A DNA stretch of 64,000 nt. Source: Ancylobacter sp. SL191. GTDB taxonomy: Bacteria > Pseudomonadota > Alphaproteobacteria > Rhizobiales > Xanthobacteraceae. The notes under the pieces are model-generated. The model was not told the origin of the DNA. It did not search any database and worked only from the letters and a program-made list of their open reading frames with translations. Positions 1 through 8,204 of this stretch are shown one piece after another. Location of the stretch: contig NZ_CP113056.1 of the NCBI RefSeq assembly GCF_026625645.1, forward strand, positions 806,001-870,000, given 5' to 3'. Both the position numbers and the translations under genes were made by a program. How positions within the stretch are numbered: the first letter of the stretch is position 1; each line of letters begins with the position of its first letter.

Positions 1-711
1 CGCTTCCCGATGGATCAGGTCTATGGCCTGCACAACTGGCCGAACGCCCCCTTCGGCACGGTGCTCGGCCGGCATGGCCCGATGTTCGCCGCCTTCGACA
101 TTTTCGAGGTGAAGGTGATCGGGCGCGGCGCCCATGCCGCCATGCCCCAGCGCGGCATCGACCCGGTGCTGGCGGCCTCGCTCATCGTCGCCCAGCTGCA
201 GAGCATCGTCGCCCGCTCGGTGAGCCCGCAGGAGGCGGCGGTCGTCACCGTCACGCAGATCCATGGCGGCGACACCTGGAACGTCATCCCCGACGAGGTG
301 GTGCTGCGCGGCACGGTGCGCACCTTCGCCAAAGAGGTGCGCGATCTCGTCGAGACGCGCTTCCGCGCGGTCGTCGAGGGCGTCTGCGCCGCGCAGGGAG
401 CACACGCCGAAATCCGCTATGAGCGGCGCTACCCGGCGACGGTGAACTGGCCGACCCAGCTGGAGACCGCCTTCGCCGCCGCGCGCGCCACGGTCGGCGC
501 CGACAAGGTGGTGACGGATTTCGAGCCGATCATGGCAGCGGAGGATTTCGCCTACATGCTGGAGGCGGTGCCCGGCGCCTATGTGTGCCTGGCCAGCGGG
601 CCGGGACCGAACCTGCACAACGCCGCCTATGACTTCAACGACGCGCTGCTGCCGATTGGCGCCAGCTACTGGGTCAACCTCGTCCATTCCCTGCTGCGCC
701 CGGCGGCCTGA
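1..711 (+). CDS. M20D amidohydrolase, 3' part
   Basis: Carboxy-terminal 236 residues of a metal-dependent amidohydrolase of peptidase family M20D (hippurate hydrolase or N-acyl amino acid amidohydrolase type). The reading frame is open at the left edge, so the start is outside the window. Visible are the GLHNWP segment carrying a metal-ligand His, the GRGAHAAMPQRG motif of the dimerisation domain, whose His reaches the partner active site in this family, and the last metal-ligand His in LHNAAYDFND. The CGHD motif and catalytic Glu pair must lie upstream. It ends 14 bases before an MFS permease on the same strand, so the two are probably cotranscribed; that the permease imports the substrate is inference. 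The exact acyl substrate cannot be told. Confidence 0.9.
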   Translation, partial: RFPMDQVYGLHNWPNAPFGTVLGRHGPMFAAFDIFEVKVIGRGAHAAMPQRGIDPVLAASLIVAQLQSIVARSVSPQEAAVVTVTQIHGGDTWNVIPDEVVLRGTVRTFAKEVRDLVETRFRAVVEGVCAAQGAHAEIRYERRYPATVNWPTQLETAFAAARATVGADKVVTDFEPIMAAEDFAYMLEAVPGAYVCLASGPGPNLHNAAYDFNDALLPIGASYWVNLVHSLLRPAA

Positions 712-725
712 GCCCGAGATCTTCC

Positions 726-1961
726 ATGAGCGCCACCGCCGCCGCCCCGCACCGGCCCCCCGGCGGGCGCAGCCTGTTCATCACCGGGCTCGGCGTCGGG
801 CAGGTGATTTCCTGGGGCACGCTCTATTACAGCTTCCCGCTGATCGCGCAGGCCATGGGCGTCGAGCTCGGCTGGTCCAAGGCCGAACTCTATGGCGCGG
901 CAACGCTCGGCCTCGCGCTCGCCGGCCTCGTCGCCTACCCGGTCGGCGCCGCCATCGATGCCGGCCATGGACGGCTCATCATGACCGGGGGCTCGGTGCT
1001 GGCGGGGCTGCTGTTCATGCTGTGGTCCCAGGCCGACAGCATGGCGCTGTTCTACCTCGCGGTCGCCGGCATCGGCGCCATGCAGGCGGCGACGCTCTAT
1101 GACCCCGCCTTCGCCGTGGTCGCGCGCCGCGTTGGCCCGCTTCAGGCGCGCGGCGGCATCACCGCGCTCACCCTGTGGGGCGGCTTCGCCTCCACCGTGT
1201 TCATCCCGCTGGTGCAGCTCCTCCTCGACGCGGTCGGCTGGCGCGACACGCTGATGATCCTCGGCGCGATCAACATTCTGGTCGCGGCGGTGGTGAACTT
1301 CGCGGTGATCGACCCGCGCGCCGATGCGCCGATCGCCCCGCCGCGCACCGCGACGGAGGCGCCGGCGACCTCCGCCATCGCCGAGGTGATGCGCCAGCCC
1401 GCCTTCTGGGCGCTCGCCATCGCCTTTACCGCCTATGCGGTGACGTTCTCCGGCTTCACCTTCCACGCCTACCCGCTGCTGATCGAGCGCGGCTTCGACA
1501 CGCATACGGTGGTGAGCGCCATCGCCATCATCGGCCCGGCGCAGGTGACCGGGCGCATCGCGCTCTGGGTGCTGGCGCCGCGCGCGCCGATGCGCGTCGT
1601 GGGCGCGCTCGCCGTCGCGGTGTTTCCGGTGGCCTTTCTGGCGCTGGAATTCATGCCGCCGGACTTCGTCTGGGTCGCGCTGTTCGGCATGGTGTTCGGC
1701 GCGGTGAACGGCATCACCACCATCGTGCGCGGCCTGGTCGTGCCGGAGATGCTGACGCGGCGGGCCTATGGCGCGGTGAACGGGGCGCTGGCCGTGCCCG
1801 CCACCATCGCGCGGGCGCTGGCGCCGGTGGGCATGGCCATGCTGTGGACCCTGACCGGCTCCTATGACGCGGTGCTCACCGCCATCATCCTCGCCTCGCT
1901 GGTGGTCGCTGCCGGCTTCTGGAGCGCGGTGTTCCTGACGCGGGACACCGCCGCCTCCTAG
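726..1961 (+). CDS. MFS transporter
   Basis: Major facilitator superfamily permease of 411 residues with about 12 hydrophobic segments in two bundles, split by a polar loop near residues 190-220 (IDPRADAPIAPPRTATEAP). The first segment starts after a short hydrophilic N-terminus at about residue 17 (SLFITGLGVGQVISWGTLYY). No substrate-defining motif was recognised. It follows the M20 amidohydrolase gene by 14 bases, which suggests uptake or export of an acyl amino acid related compound, but this rests on position only. Its stop codon overlaps the stop of the convergent TauE gene in a shared CTAG. Confidence 0.85.
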   Translation: MSATAAAPHRPPGGRSLFITGLGVGQVISWGTLYYSFPLIAQAMGVELGWSKAELYGAATLGLALAGLVAYPVGAAIDAGHGRLIMTGGSVLAGLLFMLWSQADSMALFYLAVAGIGAMQAATLYDPAFAVVARRVGPLQARGGITALTLWGGFASTVFIPLVQLLLDAVGWRDTLMILGAINILVAAVVNFAVIDPRADAPIAPPRTATEAPATSAIAEVMRQPAFWALAIAFTAYAVTFSGFTFHAYPLLIERGFDTHTVVSAIAIIGPAQVTGRIALWVLAPRAPMRVVGALAVAVFPVAFLALEFMPPDFVWVALFGMVFGAVNGITTIVRGLVVPEMLTRRAYGAVNGALAVPATIARALAPVGMAMLWTLTGSYDAVLTAIILASLVVAAGFWSAVFLTRDTAAS

Positions 1962-2716
1962 ATCCCGAGCATGCCGCGCGTGCCGTCCCACAAGAGCTTG
2001 AGCGAGAGCAGGAACAGCGCGCCGACGATCAGCCGGTAGAACAGCTTCTCCGGCAGCCGGCGTGTCACCCAGACGCCGGCGAAGGTGGCGAGGATGGCCA
2101 CCGGCATCAGCGCGGCGGTGATCTTGAGATTGGACGGGTTGAGCTGGCCGAGCGCCCAATAGGGCGGCAGCTTCATCGCGTTGATCGCGGCGAAGGCGAT
2201 GGTGGTGGTGCCGGCATAGACCATTTTCGGCAGGCGCTGCGGCAGCACATACATCTGGTAGGGCGGCGCCCCGCCATGGGTGACGAAGCTGGTGAAGCCG
2301 GACACCGCGCCCCAGAACAGGCCGCGCGGCACATCGGCCGGGCGCGGCGTCGCCCCGACAGTGCCGAACCAGCGCACGAGACAAAAGGCGAGGCCGATCA
2401 GCCCGACGATCACCTCCACCATCGCATCGGTGACGATGGAGGCGGTCGCCCAGCCAATGCCGATGCCGATGGCGGCGGCGGGGATGACGATGGCGAGCAC
2501 GCGGCGGGAGAATTCGCGCCGGTAGGCCCAGACGCCGAACATATCGCTGACCACATAGACCGGCAGCAGCAGGCCGGCGGCGGCGATGGGCGGCATGACC
2601 AGCGCCATGATCGGCACGGAGAGCGTGCCGATCATCGGCACGCCACCCTTGCCCATGCCGACGCAGAAGGCCGCGAGGACGGCGGCGGCGGCAAAGGCCG
2701 GATCAATGAGGAGCAT
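1958..2716 (-). CDS. TauE/SafE family anion permease
   Basis: Integral membrane protein of about 252 residues with roughly eight hydrophobic segments and the family hallmarks GMGKGGVPMIG near the N-terminus and GAVSGFTSFVTHGGAPPYQMYVLP in the second half, split here as GAVSGFTSF and THGGAPPYQMY. TauE/SafE proteins (DUF81) export sulfite, sulfoacetate or related anions across the inner membrane. The ATG at 2716 is preferred; an in-frame TTG lies three codons upstream and neither has a good ribosome site. It is convergent with the MFS gene and lies downstream of the transaldolase gene on the same strand, separated by a short repeat. Confidence 0.85.
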   Translation of the reverse strand: MLLIDPAFAAAAVLAAFCVGMGKGGVPMIGTLSVPIMALVMPPIAAAGLLLPVYVVSDMFGVWAYRREFSRRVLAIVIPAAAIGIGIGWATASIVTDAMVEVIVGLIGLAFCLVRWFGTVGATPRPADVPRGLFWGAVSGFTSFVTHGGAPPYQMYVLPQRLPKMVYAGTTTIAFAAINAMKLPPYWALGQLNPSNLKITAALMPVAILATFAGVWVTRRLPEKLFYRLIVGALFLLSLKLLWDGTRGMLGI

Positions 2717-2742
2717 GGGCGGCAACGCAGGCTGAGGCGGGC

Positions 2743-2841
2743 GGGAGCCCTCCTCCTGAACGAAACGAGGAGGGCAGGAGCCCTCCTCTCGGGTGCAATG
2801 AGGCGAGCGGGAGCCCCCTCTATCAGGCGACCGTTATCAGG
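2743..2841. repeat. Imperfect 33-bp tandem repeat, three units
   Basis: Three units begin at 2743, 2776 and 2809, each opening with GGGAGCCCTCCTC or a close variant, giving an exact 33-base period. Unit one contains a perfect 9-bp stem (GCCCTCCTC at 2747-2755 with GAGGAGGGC at 2767-2775). It lies between the transaldolase stop and the TauE start, so transcripts from transaldolase would read through a hairpin here. There is no T tract for intrinsic termination. Confidence 0.6.
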
Positions 2842-3808
2842 CGGCCTTCGCGCCTTCCAGCCGCTTGGCGACCTGCCCGCGCAGCGTGCGCAGATCCTTG
2901 ACGAACTGGCGGATGCCTTCCGAGAGCTTCTCGGTCGCCATCGCGTCCTCGTTGAGGGCGAAGCGGAAGGCCTTCTCGTCGAGGACGATCTTGGCGGGAG
3001 TGACGTCGATCTTCGCCGGGTCGAGCTTGCGCTCCAGCACGCCCTCATCCTTGGCGAGGTCGTCGAGCAGCGAGGGGCCAATGGTCAGCCGGTCGCAGCC
3101 CGCCAGCGCCTCGATTTCGCCGGTGTTGCGGAAGGAGGCGCCCATCACCACGGTGCGGATGTCGTGCGTCTTGTAATAGGCGTAGATCTCGCGCACCGAC
3201 TGCACGCCCGGATCGGTCTCCGAGGTGAAGGGGCCCTGACCGGCCTTGACGTGCCAGTCGAGGATGCGACCGACGAAGGGCGAGATGAGGAAGGCGCCGG
3301 CATCGGCCGCCGCCACCGCCTGCGCCATGGAAAAGAGCAGCGTCAGGTTGCAGTCGATGCCTTCCTTCTGCAGCACCTCGGCGGCGCGGATGCCTTCCCA
3401 GGTCGAGGCGATCTTGATGAGGATGCGCTCGCGGCCGACGCCGCGCGCCTCGTAATCGGCGATGAAGCGGCGCGCCTTGGCGAGCGTCGCCTGCGTGTCG
3501 AAGGAGAGGTCGGCGTCCACCTCGGTGGAGACGCGGCCGGGCACGATCTTGGAGAGCTCGGCGCCGAAGTTCAGCGCCAGCCGGTCGCAGGTGGCGTCCA
3601 CCACCGCCTCGGTGGCCCCGCCCTGGGTCTGGCCCCATGCGATCGCCTCGTCGACCAGCGGCGCATAGGCCGGCATCTCCGCCGCCTTGAGCAGCAGGGT
3701 CGGGTTGGTGGTGCAGTCCTGCGGCTTGAGCCGGCGGACCGTCTCGATGTCGCCGGTATCGGAGACGACGACGGTCATGGAGCGGAGTTGGTCGAGCTTG
3801 GACGGCAT
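2837..3808 (-). CDS. tal: Transaldolase
   Basis: Transaldolase of 323 residues in the non-oxidative pentose phosphate pathway; it moves a dihydroxyacetone unit between sedoheptulose 7-phosphate and erythrose 4-phosphate through a Schiff-base lysine. Visible motifs are the N-terminal TTNPTLLLKAAEM, VSTEVDADLSFD, the catalytic-lysine strand ILIKIASTWEGIRAA and the SPFVGRILDW phosphate-binding segment. The start at 3808 is chosen because it gives the family N-terminus (MPSKLDQLRSMT) and follows AAGAGAGA at a fitting distance; a longer in-frame extension to 3901 is not supported. The gene is divergent from the CYTH-like gene at 4112. Confidence 0.95.
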   Translation of the reverse strand: MPSKLDQLRSMTVVVSDTGDIETVRRLKPQDCTTNPTLLLKAAEMPAYAPLVDEAIAWGQTQGGATEAVVDATCDRLALNFGAELSKIVPGRVSTEVDADLSFDTQATLAKARRFIADYEARGVGRERILIKIASTWEGIRAAEVLQKEGIDCNLTLLFSMAQAVAAADAGAFLISPFVGRILDWHVKAGQGPFTSETDPGVQSVREIYAYYKTHDIRTVVMGASFRNTGEIEALAGCDRLTIGPSLLDDLAKDEGVLERKLDPAKIDVTPAKIVLDEKAFRFALNEDAMATEKLSEGIRQFVKDLRTLRGQVAKRLEGAKAA

Positions 3809-3981
3809 GGGACAATCTCTCTTCTTGCGGCTACCCGTGAGGGGCGTCGGCGACGGCGGATGGTCGGGCGGGTTGGACCATAAAGCGGTCCCCCGGTTCA
3901 AGCTGTGTTTGGCCTTGCACCGTCCCGGCGACGCTCTTGTGACACGTCGCGACTAGGCGTAAATCCTAGCGGTCTTCACAA

Positions 3982-3999
3982 CCGGATGAAACCATCCGG
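3982..3999. other. Short perfect hairpin in divergent intergenic region
   Basis: CCGGATG, loop AAAC, CATCCGG. It sits between the divergent transaldolase and CYTH-like genes, about 110 bases before the latter. It could be an operator or an RNA hairpin; nothing else in the 303-base gap from 3809 to 4111 was recognised. Confidence 0.35.
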
Positions 4000-4111
4000 C
4001 GGGACGGTCCGCGCGGATCGCTTCGGCGATTTGGCACAGCCCTCCCCCGTGTCATGATACCAGGCTCGTAATCCCCCTGCCGGCCTCGGACCGGCGCGTG
4101 CGAGGCGTTCG

Positions 4112-4951
4112 ATGGACGATATTCACTACCGTGAATACAAGATCCTGCTGCGGCCGGAGCGTTTCTTTGACCCGCACCAGTTCGAGGTCTACTGGCACAA
4201 ACTGGGCCTCATCGCCCCCGAGTTCAAGGTCGGCGTGGCCACCAACAAGGACGGCTTCAAGCGCCATGTGCGCGAGGTGCTGTTCTACGATACGCCGGAT
4301 TACAATCTTTACCGGCACGCCTTCATCCTGCGCAAACGCACCTTCTACACCGATGGCTGGCCCGACCCCGAGCACGAGCTGACCTTCAAGTTCCGCCATG
4401 CCGACTTCGATACGGCGGCGGGCATCGACGTGACCCCGCATCTGAGCGGCACCGCCAACATCAAGTTCAAGGAAGAGCTGCTGCCGCTGAAGGACAGCCT
4501 CGGCGGCATGCGCTCGCTCTACTCGCATAATTGCGTGCTGCTCTCGCCCGGCCTCATCCTCGACGAGGGGCTGGAGCGCATCTCCCGCGTCTTCCCGGCC
4601 ATTGGCGAGCGCTGCGACTCGCATAATGACGACAAGGTCTCGCTGGTGAACAACCTGCCGGTCGAAGAGGTGCAGGTGAATGTCGGCTCCTTCGATTTCG
4701 GCCACGGGCTGATCGCCAAGGCGACCATCGCCGTGTGGCGCGACCGGGCGACCGAGAGCTCGATCATCGGCGAATTCGCCTTCCAGGCGAAATTCGACCG
4801 CTACGACCAGCTCCACGCCAAGGCCCGCACCCGCTCCGAGGAGTTTTTCAAGGCGATCCAGAACGAGGCGCCGGAATGGGTGCAGCTCGGCACCACCAAG
4901 ACCTCGCTGGTCTATAATTTCGGCAAGCAGCTCGCGGAAAGCCACGAGTGA
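4112..4951 (+). CDS. CYTH-like domain protein of unknown function
   Basis: Soluble protein of 279 residues without signal peptide. The stretch around residues 55-80 (FYDTPDYNLYRHAFILRKRT) resembles the CYTH/triphosphate tunnel fold, in which a strand with Tyr-Asp-Thr-Pro is followed by a Leu-Arg-x-Arg strand binding phosphate groups. The usual N-terminal ExExK strand is not evident (the N-terminus reads HYREYKILL), so the assignment is to the fold, not to a triphosphatase activity. It ends 10 bases before the first gene of a split chromate transporter and is probably cotranscribed with it. No function is proposed. Confidence 0.55.
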   Translation: MDDIHYREYKILLRPERFFDPHQFEVYWHKLGLIAPEFKVGVATNKDGFKRHVREVLFYDTPDYNLYRHAFILRKRTFYTDGWPDPEHELTFKFRHADFDTAAGIDVTPHLSGTANIKFKEELLPLKDSLGGMRSLYSHNCVLLSPGLILDEGLERISRVFPAIGERCDSHNDDKVSLVNNLPVEEVQVNVGSFDFGHGLIAKATIAVWRDRATESSIIGEFAFQAKFDRYDQLHAKARTRSEEFFKAIQNEAPEWVQLGTTKTSLVYNFGKQLAESHE

Positions 4952-4961
4952 GCATGCGCGG

Positions 4962-5573
4962 ATGAGCGGCACAATAGAGCCCGCCCCGGCGGAGGATGCC
5001 GGCGGCTACAGCCTGCCGCGCGACGTCTCGCTGTGGGAGATCTTCGTCACCTTCCTCGTCATCGGCGCCACCAGCTTCGGCGGCGGCGTCGTCGCCTATC
5101 TGCGCGCCGGGCTGGTGCTGAAGAAGCGCTGGCTCGACGAGGAGCACTTCATGTCGGCGCTGGAGATCTCGCAGGCGCTGCCGGGGCTCAACGCGACCAA
5201 TATGAGCATCATCGTTGGCGACCGGCTGCGCGGCGTGCCCGGCTCGATCATCGCCTTTCTCGGCATCACCCTGCCCGGCGCGGCGCTGGTGATGCTGCTC
5301 GGCGTGCTCTACGCCTCGAACGCCCATAATCCCTATGTCAACGCCGCTTTGGTCGGCGTCGGCGCGGCGGCGGTGGGGATGCTGACGGCGGTGACCGTGC
5401 AGATCGGCCGCAAGCAGTTCGGCGGGCTGATCGACGCCGCCATCATCGCCATCACCGTGCTGATGGTGAGCGTGCTGCACATCTCGCTGGTCTGGGTGCT
5501 CATCACCGTCGGCCCGGCGGCCGTGTTCATCTATCGCCCCCGCAAGGACGTGCCACCGGAGACCGGCGAATGA
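4962..5573 (+). CDS. Chromate transporter, N-terminal-type subunit
   Basis: CHR family membrane protein of 203 residues corresponding to one half of the classic ChrA exporter. It contains the FGGG motif (residues 36-40), the segment LEISQALPGLNATNMSII and the GVPGSIIAFLG signature of CHR domains. The usual LPGP motif reads LPGLN. The start ATG of the next gene overlaps its stop in ATGA, so the two are translationally coupled and presumably form a heterodimer, as known for short-chain CHR pairs. Chromate or sulfate efflux is the family role; the true substrate is unproven here. Confidence 0.85.
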   Translation: MSGTIEPAPAEDAGGYSLPRDVSLWEIFVTFLVIGATSFGGGVVAYLRAGLVLKKRWLDEEHFMSALEISQALPGLNATNMSIIVGDRLRGVPGSIIAFLGITLPGAALVMLLGVLYASNAHNPYVNAALVGVGAAAVGMLTAVTVQIGRKQFGGLIDAAIIAITVLMVSVLHISLVWVLITVGPAAVFIYRPRKDVPPETGE

Positions 5574-6094
5574 ACGAGAACCTCTCCGTCCTCGCCGTGT
5601 TCTCGCTGCTCTCGGTGCTCGCGGTCGGCGGCGGCGCGGCGGTGCTGCCGGAAACCAAGGCGCTGGTGGTCGACGCCCATCACTGGCTGAATGACGACCA
5701 GTTCCGCGACATTTATGGCCTCGGCCAGGTGGTGCCGGGCCCGAACATGCTGATGGTGATGGTGATCGGCTATCACGTCACCGGCTATACCGGCGCGCTG
5801 CTGGCCTTTCTCGGCTTCTTCGTGCCGGCCGGCGTCATCTCCTGGGGCGCCTCGCGGGTGTGGGACCATTTCGAGGGCTCGCCCTGGCGCGCCTCGCTGC
5901 AGAAGGGCATGGCGCCGCTGGTGGTCGGGCTGATGGCGGCGGGCGCGATTTCCATCGCCAAGACGGCGATCGACGGCGCGCTCACCGTCGCCATCGCGGT
6001 GGCGGTGTTTCTCGGCGTGTATTTCGTCAAGAAGGTCAACCCCGCCTTTTTCGTGCTCGGCGGCGGCGTGGTCGGGCTGGCTTTGCTGAGTTGA
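5570..6094 (+). CDS. Chromate transporter, C-terminal-type subunit
   Basis: Second CHR half of the pair, 174 residues with about five or six hydrophobic segments. It carries VGGGAAVLPE near residue 20 and the intact CHR motif GQVVPGPNMLMVMVIGYHV. Its ATG overlaps the upstream stop by four bases (ATGA). It converges with the AIM24 gene. A second, diverged copy of this arrangement lies at 30230-31362. Confidence 0.85.
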   Translation: MNENLSVLAVFSLLSVLAVGGGAAVLPETKALVVDAHHWLNDDQFRDIYGLGQVVPGPNMLMVMVIGYHVTGYTGALLAFLGFFVPAGVISWGASRVWDHFEGSPWRASLQKGMAPLVVGLMAAGAISIAKTAIDGALTVAIAVAVFLGVYFVKKVNPAFFVLGGGVVGLALLS

Positions 6095-6112
6095 CCGGCG
6101 CCGCCGGCCATC

Positions 6113-6814
6113 TCACCCCTGCTTGGCCGGCAGGTAATGGCTGATCGTGTGGGCAAGGCCCGGCGCGGTCAGCGTCTGCAGCCACACCTTGCCGGGGCCG
6201 GACAGCTTCACCAGGAACAGCCCGTCGCCGCCGAACAGCGCGTTGCGCACGCCGCGAATGGCGGTCATCTCGAAGGACACGCTGTCCTCGAAGAAGCCGA
6301 TATGGCCGGGATGCACCATGAGGAACTGGCCGGGCTGGAGATCATAGGTCACGATCTCGCCGCCGACCTCGATCCAGGCCTTGGCGTCCCCTGAGAGCCG
6401 CTGGAGGATGAAGCCCTCGCCGCCGAACACCGCCCCGCCGAGCGTCTGCTGGAAGGCGGAGGCGATCTCCACCCCCGGCGTGCCGCAGACGAAGCCGTGG
6501 CGGTGGACGAGATAGCCGCGCTCGCGCGTCACCTCGACCTCGATGATGGTGCCCGGCAGCTTGGCGGCGAAGGCCACATTGCCCGCCCCGCGCTGGGCCG
6601 CGAACTCGGTCATGAACAGGCCGCCGCCCGCGACCGCGCGGCTGACCAGCCCGAACAGGCCGCCGCCACCGCCCCCGCCGACCGCGGTCGAGGTGGTCAT
6701 GGCGATGTCGCCGGACATCCAGGACAGCTGGTCGGGCACGCCGACTACCCTTTCGCCGGCCTCCAGATAGATTTCCAGCACGGGCAGGGTGGTGCCGATG
6801 ATCTTCGAGCGCAT
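6113..6814 (-). CDS. AIM24/TIGR00266 family protein
   Basis: Soluble beta-rich protein of 233 residues of the AIM24 (TIGR00266) family. Characteristic are the N-terminal LEAGERVVGVPDQLSWMSG, the glycine-rich loop GGGGGGGLFGLVSRAVAGGG around residues 47-66, and the repeated F/G-rich strands (GGEGFILQRLSG, GGDGLFLVKLSG). Bacterial members have no settled biochemical role; mitochondrial AIM24 is linked to inner membrane organisation. The ATG follows GGAGG at good spacing. It is monocistronic as far as the context shows. Confidence 0.85.
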   Translation of the reverse strand: MRSKIIGTTLPVLEIYLEAGERVVGVPDQLSWMSGDIAMTTSTAVGGGGGGGLFGLVSRAVAGGGLFMTEFAAQRGAGNVAFAAKLPGTIIEVEVTRERGYLVHRHGFVCGTPGVEIASAFQQTLGGAVFGGEGFILQRLSGDAKAWIEVGGEIVTYDLQPGQFLMVHPGHIGFFEDSVSFEMTAIRGVRNALFGGDGLFLVKLSGPGKVWLQTLTAPGLAHTISHYLPAKQG

Positions 6815-6999
6815 GGCGTTACCTCCGGCGCGTCAGGGCGCGTTTGCACGTGAGCATACGGGACCGGACGGGGCGAAATCCAGCCGGCCCAGCGGCAACC
6901 ATGTTCAAGAAATTTTTGCCTTGGCATGGACTTAGGCGTGCCGGCCTGCCCGGCTCGTGGTAATTTGCTCCCGTCTGGTCACATTCTCGGGAGCGTTCC

Positions 7000-7326
7000 A
7001 TGCGGAACCGTTTCGCGGCCTTCTCCTCATCCCTGCGCAAGAACCTTCTCGGCCTCGCTGTCGGCGCGGCCACCCTCGCGGCCGCCGGCCTTGGCGGCAC
7101 CTCGGCGCAAGCCGCGGTCGCCGGCCCGGCGCTCGGCACCGCCGTGCCGTCCATCCAGCTCACCGAGAATGTGCGCTGGGTCTGCGGCGTGTGGCACTGC
7201 TGGTGGCGCCCCAACTGGACCTATGGCACCGTGCCGCCCTATGCCCGCGCCTGGGGCCCGCCGGAGCGTCCCGGCTGCTTCTGGCGCCGCAATTGGGGTG
7301 GCGGCTGGACCCACGTCTGCCCCTGA
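7000..7326 (+). CDS. Small exported Trp/Cys-rich protein
   Basis: Protein of 108 residues with a signal peptide: basic start (MRNRF), hydrophobic core about residues 16-36 and a likely cut after SAQA near residue 38. The mature part has about 70 residues, unusually rich in Trp (VCGVWHCWWRPNWTYG, CFWRRNWGGGWTHVC) with four cysteines that could make two disulfides. Similar small secreted proteins with a C-x5-CWWRPN pattern occur across Hyphomicrobiales; no function is known to me. It has its own intrinsic terminator at 7460-7484. Confidence 0.75.
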   Translation: MRNRFAAFSSSLRKNLLGLAVGAATLAAAGLGGTSAQAAVAGPALGTAVPSIQLTENVRWVCGVWHCWWRPNWTYGTVPPYARAWGPPERPGCFWRRNWGGGWTHVCP

Positions 7327-7459
7327 TAGGCGCTGTCCCTGATACGCGCTGCCCGTGATCCCCGGATCGCGTCCGGCCTGATCCGGCTCACCCCGGATCG
7401 GCCGGATGAAGCGGTATCGCCGCCTGCCCGCCCGGCGCCGTGCGCGCCGCCTTGCATCG

Positions 7460-7484
7460 AAAGGGGCGCCTCGGGCGCCCTTTT
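7460..7484 (+). terminator. Rho-independent terminator
   Basis: Stem AAAGGGGCGCC, loop TCG, right arm GGCGCCCTTTT with one G-T pair, ending in four Ts. It is placed after the small exported Trp-rich protein and just before the YoaK-type gene, so it isolates the two. Confidence 0.8.
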
Positions 7485-7508
7485 CTGCGCCGAGCTGAAT
7501 CTCCCGCC

Positions 7509-8183
7509 ATGCCCACGGCCTATCGCCCGCTCATCTTCGCCAGCCTCGCCACGCTGATCGCCGGCTTTGTCGACGCCGTCGGCTATGCGCATCTGGGCGG
7601 GCTGTTCCTCTCCTTCATGAGCGGCAACAGCACGCGCCTCGGCATCCAGATCGCCAACGCCCATTGGGATCTCGCCGGGCTCACCGCCACCGTCATCGCC
7701 AGCTTCGTGGCCGGCGCGTTCCTCGGCACGCGGGTGGCCGACGCGACGGGCGACTGGAAGCTGGTGAGCATTCTCGGTGTCGAAGTGGCGCTGTTCGCGC
7801 TGGCGGCCGGGCTCACCGCTGCGGGCCTCGGCGTGTCCTCGCTGGTGCCGGTGGCCGTGGCGATGGGCATGCAGAACAGCGTGCACCAGATCATCGCCGG
7901 CGCCGATATCGGCAAGAGCTTCGTCACCGGCGCGCTGTTCGGCCTCGGCCAGTCGCTGGCGCGGCTGTCCAAGGGCACGAGCAAGCCGGCCGAAGCCATC
8001 GCCTATGCGGGCTCCTGGGGCTGTTTCGTCGTGGGTGCCGGCATCGGCGCCCTGATGCTGGATGCCGCCGGCCTCAGCCGGGCGCTGACCAGTGGTGCGG
8101 TGCTGCTGGCCGGGCTATCGCTGACCGCCTGGGCCTTTCACGGCCACCTCATCCATCCGGTCGGCCGCTCCGGCGGTGACTGA
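7509..8183 (+). CDS. YoaK/DUF1275 family membrane protein
   Basis: Integral membrane protein of 224 residues with about six hydrophobic segments, matching the DUF1275 (YoaK) family: LATLIAGFVDAVGYAHLGGLFLSFMSGNSTRL at the N-terminus holds the conserved GxxDAxGY and FMSGN patterns (quoted in two parts: AGFVDAVGYAHLGG and FLSFMSGNSTRLG). AMGMQNSVHQ is a second family motif. The ATG at 7509 is chosen since the upstream extension overlaps the terminator. Function is unknown. It lies alone between a terminator and a convergent small gene. Confidence 0.85.
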   Translation: MPTAYRPLIFASLATLIAGFVDAVGYAHLGGLFLSFMSGNSTRLGIQIANAHWDLAGLTATVIASFVAGAFLGTRVADATGDWKLVSILGVEVALFALAAGLTAAGLGVSSLVPVAVAMGMQNSVHQIIAGADIGKSFVTGALFGLGQSLARLSKGTSKPAEAIAYAGSWGCFVVGAGIGALMLDAAGLSRALTSGAVLLAGLSLTAWAFHGHLIHPVGRSGGD

Positions 8184-8204
8184 ACCGCTCCTGCAGGTCG
8201 GCCG

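Noticed and set aside
666..2384. 572-residue open frame on the minus strand over the MFS gene
   Set aside because: Arg/Gly/His-rich shadow of a well supported membrane protein gene.
7350..7412. GGATC/CCGG-rich stretch resembling the palindromic repeats
   Set aside because: Arms do not match families A-C and no clear hairpin forms.
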